From assembly GCA_029378245.1 (NCBI GenBank), contig JARKIF010000345.1, positions 1 to 26,517 of the forward strand: a stretch of 26,517 nucleotides of DNA. The letters are read 5' to 3'. The notes beneath the pieces were generated by a model. That model was given only the letters and a program-made list of their open reading frames with translations, had not been told where the DNA came from and ran no database searches. Below are positions 22,711 through 26,517 of the stretch, piece after piece. Both the position numbers and the translations under genes were made by a program. The stretch is from Roridomyces roridus. Taxonomy: Eukaryota > Basidiomycota > Agaricomycetes > Agaricales > Mycenaceae. Position 1 is the first letter of the stretch. Each line of letters begins with the position of its first letter.

Positions 22711-25663
22711 ATGACGGACACCGACGTCGTCGACTCTCCTGTCCGAATCGTCGTAACGCCGTCCCAGTCCTCGTATTTCGCAGGAGAGCCGTTCTCCGTC
22801 ACCGTTACATTCACCAACACCCGTTCTCCGGAGCCTGGCCCTTCCAGAACCACCCCTCACCCTCCTGCTCACAAGCGGAATGCACACTCGATTAGTTCTG
22901 CACCGATTGCCAGACCACCGACGTCTCCCGGGACACCTCGAACACCTCGAACACCTCGGGCCACCACTCTTCCATCCCGTGGTGCGGACGACAGACCGAC
23001 AAGGAAAGGTCTCATAGGGCGCACCTCTCATACAACGTCGCCGCTAGTCTCCCCAGCGATGATGGGCAGTCTGCCTGCCCTGGTGGAATTACGGCGCAAG
23101 AAGATGCTAGCCAAGTCGCTGTCTGTGACTATTGCACCTCCAGACCTTGAGATGCTGTCGAACGGTGCTGCCCCGCGCTCAGCTACCTTTATACCTGAAT
23201 GTGTGTGCTATGTTTTTATCTCACTTGTCGTCTAAATAATTTTTGATTCTTCTCTAGCGCCCGTTTCTCCGCCGCCACCCAGCTCCATCCCACGACGTTC
23301 CGACTCTTTTGCTCTCGCCGCATCACACCCTCACGCGCGCAAGCACTCCGTTCTCGACGGTGTTGCCCAGGTGGAGACGGTTGGCTCGCCCATCAGCCCC
23401 AAACCACGGTCAAACACGTCGCCTCTTTCACAACACGCTCGGAAATATTCTGCATTCGACGGTATGGCTCAGGTGCCGCTGCAGGAAATTCTTGCGTCGC
23501 CCATCAGCCCAGGAAATGCTCGCGCGCAAACACCCAGCGCCTCCAGCTCCACATTTTCCCTTGCGCTCGACCCCATTGCAGAGAGCGCCGTTTACCCTTA
23601 CCCACCCACTTCTGAATCCTCCGTTGCTCTCCCAGTCTCATCCAGCACTCCGACTCGCGCATACCCCCCGCGCCGTTCGTCACACGCTGACCTTGGCCAT
23701 GGCCCTCCGCCCATTCCTCCACGAATGGGCGGGTCTCAGACAGCCAATTTCGCGCCGAATACTGAACTCCTGCTATATGCCTATGTTTCACTTTCGGGGC
23801 GTGTGGTTATTTCTCCTCTTCCGGCGCCGCTACGCCAGCACTCTCTTCTCTGCGTACGACATTACGACGTCCTGCGCGTGGAGGAGGAAGCCTCAGCTTA
23901 CAAGCTGCTTCAGGCGGTGTTGGTGGGCTGGGATTGGGAAGACATCGACGCTCTTCATCCTTTTCTGCTGGCCTACGGGCTTTGGTCTGGGGTGGGCGAC
24001 CTGCCGGTGCAGGCGCGGGAGCGGAGGGTGAGAGCGGGGAGGGTTGTCGATGGGGACCCTGAGATGCCTTTGCCTACACTGGAGGTTCCGCCAGAAATGT
24101 TGGCGGTGGACTTGGTTCTAGCTCCAGGGGAGTCGCGCAGTTGTGAGTACTATCTTTATCTTGTTTTCACATTTAATATCCCATAGACACGTACACTCTT
24201 CCCTTGCCTTCCAATCTGCCCCCAACCTTCAAAGGCCGGACACTCGCTTCTCCTACGAGCTCGTTGTCGGCGCTTGTAGGGCTCCTCCGGGCGGAAAGGG
24301 CGGTGGGGGTAGTATCTCGAGGGTAATGAAGGTACCAATTCGGGTATACAACAATGTGGACGTCGCGCGACCCCCAAAGCCGTATGATTTACGGTGGCCA
24401 GTTGCGAGGAGAATAGCGAGCCCCCGGGGAGCGCAGGACGACAACCCCCGGGGCCATGTAGAAGAGACCTCGTGCATCTGCGGTACATCAGCAGACGCAC
24501 AAGCCTGATGAGGGGAATATGTCGGATTTGAGCTTGTATGCTTGAGGCGGTTGTTTGCTTCTACAGCTGGCGGTTGAGTTTAGGAGACGATGGGCGGATG
24601 GGTAAGGGAGGTGGGTTGAGTGGGTGTCGAGAGGACAAGTCAGAGGTGCTCACTCGCAAACCTCAAGAAAATGTCCATGACATCACCAAAGACGGCCTTT
24701 ACAGCTTGGCTGTGCTGACCTTTCCGAAGAGGCGTTCCGGCTCGGCGGAATGTTCACGGTTGCGGTGGAGGTAAAACTGGCGTGAAGGGCTGGGGCCGCG
24801 TGTTGCAAGTACGCACTATTCCCACATTCTTTACACGCGATTTTTTCATCAGGGTATCTACAGCTCACGGCCCTCCTCGAGGCGCACGAGTCACTTCCGT
24901 CTGCCCTGGCAGCCCACCAAGTACGCCCGCTACAGCCCGGTATTTGCGGCGAGTTCATGCTGAACACCACGCACGGTAGCCTTCTTTTTTTCTCACCTTC
25001 GCCGCGGCCTTGCTAAATTTCTTAGATTCGTTTCTGGGAACGCTCCGCCTCGGATTGCTCTGGACATTCCCAGCGATGGGAGCCCGCTTTTGGCGTCACT
25101 GCTTCATCTGATGGCCAGCAAACAATACAGGCGGGCTAGAATGGCGCGTGCGCTATGTCTCCTGGTTGGTGTAACATCGGCGGGCGTGACATCGGGACAG
25201 AAGGGTACGGGCCAAAGGTCTGGTGCAAGATGCTGACGACGAGAGTGGTTCGAGGTGCGTGGGGATCCGCCTGGGCGCGCCCCTGCGAAACTCGGCGTCC
25301 TCGAGCGGACACCGACACCGCCACCACGAAGCCCACATCCACTCCCGTGAATGACAAGCCTTCGGGATGGGGCGACTTCTTTGCTGCGAGTTTTCTCGGG
25401 GCACGGGAGGGTGGGTCCCACGACGGGATGATTTCGAGGAGGAAGAGGATGGATCTGGGCGCAGGTCAGAGGAAGAAGAGGCATATGCGTACGACGGGGT
25501 CAAGAGTGATCCTGGGGGAGGCGTCGGTGTTGGCGTGCGTTATGGAGGGCGGGAGGCTGGATGGGGCGAGGTCAAGGCGGAGATGGTCGAGTGCGTTGTC
25601 CCAGTCCGGGTTTGGGCTGGAAATACTGCATTTAGGGCGGGCGATGTTGTGTTTGATGTATAA
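22711..25663 (+). CDS. RGP1: Rgp1, subunit of the Ric1-Rgp1 Ypt6/Rab6 exchange factor (3' half frameshifted)
   Basis: Rgp1 with Ric1 activates the Golgi GTPase Ypt6/Rab6. The N-terminus (VRIVVTPSQSSYFAGEPFSVTVTFTNTRSP) is the arrestin-like beta-strand start. A long Ser/Pro-rich insert follows, then LLLYAYVSLSGRV and SYTYTLPLPSNLPPTFKGRT. Next come LRFSYELVVGACR and VPIRVYNN, and the protein ends EMVECVVPVRVWAGNTAFRA then GDVVFDV, the diagnostic Rgp1 end. Exons: 22711-23200, 23258-24142, 24187 to about 24808, 24864-24975 and 25026-25663. The first 1.4 kb are clean. From about 24465 to 25155 the homologous segments jump frame about ten times, each time as if one base were missing. A stop overlapping AATAAA ends the frame. 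Consensus error or pseudogene are both possible. Confidence 0.8.
23332..23514 (+). repeat. RGP1: Internal coding duplication in RGP1 insert
   Basis: Two copies of a block begin at 23332 and 23434. They encode HARKHSVLDGVAQV and HARKYSAFDGMAQV, each followed within a few residues by a SPISP motif. The unit is about 100 bp and lies in the Ser/Pro-rich, probably disordered insert. Confidence 0.75.
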
Positions 25664-25707
25664 TAAATACTTGGATTCATCTCAGCGCTTTTTCAAAGGA
25701 AAATAAA
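25662..25707 (+). terminator. Polyadenylation signals after RGP1
   Basis: AATAAA occurs at 25662-25667, overlapping the stop codon, and again at 25702-25707. Either could direct 3' end formation before the convergent gene that stops at 25740. Confidence 0.5.
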
Positions 25708-25739
25708 TACAACAATAATATAAACTATCTGCTTCACGT

Positions 25740-26517
25740 TCATGCAGGTGTAACCTTGTCAATGCTGTCGTGATCCTCCTCCTGAGTAGGGTGTCTGAAC
25801 AACCATACGTTGACGAGATCCATCTGAGTTCCGAAAATTAACACTCCACTTGCCGGCACTGGAAAATTTTAGAAAATAGATCAACGCGGTATGGTGACTT
25901 ACGAGCGGCAAGTATGATATCAAAGACGGGCCCCTGCTCAGAGAATATAACATAGGCAAAGCCAACCCTGGGGAACATGTGAGAAAGGACTCAAACTACT
26001 GAGCAACATACCCCATGCCAAGAACACCCAGTAAGCTGAATATCATGACTCGCGTCGCCATCTGCACCAACTTAAAGTCTCGGAGAAAGTTGCGGTTCCT
26101 CACGAGACGGCTGCCGATATACCCTTGGAAGAATTGAGCAGGGAACGGTGGATGGACTGGTGTTGTTACCCTGGATCACGATGAGAGGGAGCATGGAGAG
26201 CACGACGATCATGCCGCTGATTCTTGAAGGGGTGACGGTGGATAGATCGCAATATGTTCCATTTGGGCCCATTTTTACAGTCGCAGGATTCTGCAGTCCG
26301 TACTGGAGGGAGTGAGACTCAGTGAAAGAAGGAGGATGGAAGCGCACCACTAGGAACCCAATGAACAGACCTAGCCACAGGACGTATGGAGTGATCATGA
26401 GCTGCTCGAAAATTCAATGCAGTTCATAATTACGTCCACAGCACTTACCGTCAAAGTGACGCCATATCGGCGCCGCACAGACATGGTTTGAGAAGCGCGA
26501 ACCCCGAGTAACATCTG
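25740..26517 (-). CDS. Multi-pass membrane protein, C-terminal part (5' end outside window)
   Basis: I do not know its function. Exons 26449-26517 (open at the edge), 26348-26401, 26170-26302, 26012-26123, 25903-25967 and 25740-25858 join in frame to 183 aa. Hydrophobic segments: LMITPYVLWLGLFIGFLVYG, MIVVLSMLPLIVIQ, VMIFSLLGVLGMGVGFAYVI and IILAALPASGVLIFG. A polar, glycosylation-type loop (GPNGTYCDL) lies between the first two. A basic loop (GSRLVRNRNFLRDFKLVQM) lies before the third. The tail HPTQEEDHDSIDKVTPA is acidic and probably cytosolic. The layout fits the last helices of a fungal seven-helix receptor-like protein, but this is inference. An ATG at 26484 could be a start, yet the frame stays open to the edge. 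It is clean of frameshifts although next to the damaged part of RGP1. Confidence 0.72.

Noticed and set aside
24976..25025. Programmed ribosomal frameshifting as the explanation for RGP1
   Set aside because: About ten shifts at unrelated sites without a common slippery motif are not compatible with known programmed frameshifting in fungi.

Overview
The window is nuclear DNA from a filamentous fungus, most probably an Agaricomycete (Basidiomycota). The evidence is very short spliceosomal introns (about 44-60 nt) with GTGCGT, GTGAGT or GTAAGT donors, genes packed 30-200 bp apart on both strands, and eukaryotic housekeeping proteins whose best mental matches are basidiomycete orthologues. No rRNA, tRNA, CRISPR array, virus-derived gene or prokaryotic operon was seen. 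Gene models below were spliced by hand; each junction quoted keeps the reading frame unless stated otherwise.

Layout, left to right. (1) 1-1922, minus: a LIM/zinc-finger protein cut by the left edge, with at least eight apparent single-base deletions. (2) 1923-3176: gene-poor DNA with a pair of about 50-bp inverted repeats that look like the ends of a transposon relic. (3) 3177-3746, minus: a prenylated ubiquitin-like protein (UBL3 type). (4) 3747-4647: no firm gene. (5) 4648-5206, minus: thioredoxin. (6) 5255-6297, minus: eIF3g, sharing a 204-bp promoter with (7) 6502-7736, plus: farnesyl diphosphate synthase, followed by (8) 7863-9750, plus: NMD3. (9) 9751-10723: AT-rich DNA with a degenerate tandem repeat. 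(10) 10724-12395, minus: an unknown 455-aa membrane protein in seven exons. (11) 12863-13803, minus: an unknown Lys/Ser-rich protein, divergent from (12) 13981-15076, plus: an AKR7-type aldo-keto reductase. (13) 15110-15715, plus: GAR transformylase. (14) 15799-17284, plus: class II fructose-bisphosphate aldolase with two micro-exons. (15) 17936-18648, plus: a secreted Kre9/Knh1-like protein with a GC-AG intron. (16) 18782-22439, plus: the splicing helicase Prp22. (17) 22711-25663, plus: Rgp1, whose 3' part again carries about ten apparent single-base deletions. (18) 25740-26517, minus: a multi-pass membrane protein running off the right edge.

The genes do not form one pathway. They cover translation and ribosome export (eIF3g, NMD3), splicing (Prp22), isoprenoid, purine and glycolytic metabolism (ERG20, ADE8, FBA1), redox (thioredoxin, AKR), Golgi traffic (Rgp1), membrane-anchored ubiquitin-like signalling and the cell surface. 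The most notable signals are: clustered one-directional frameshifts in two genes while about 13 kb of other coding sequence is clean; 12-nt and 6-nt exons in FBA1; GC-AG splicing; an intron whose 3' end copies the end of the upstream exon; and an uncharacterised all-phase-0 membrane-protein gene. I found no convincing new multi-gene system.
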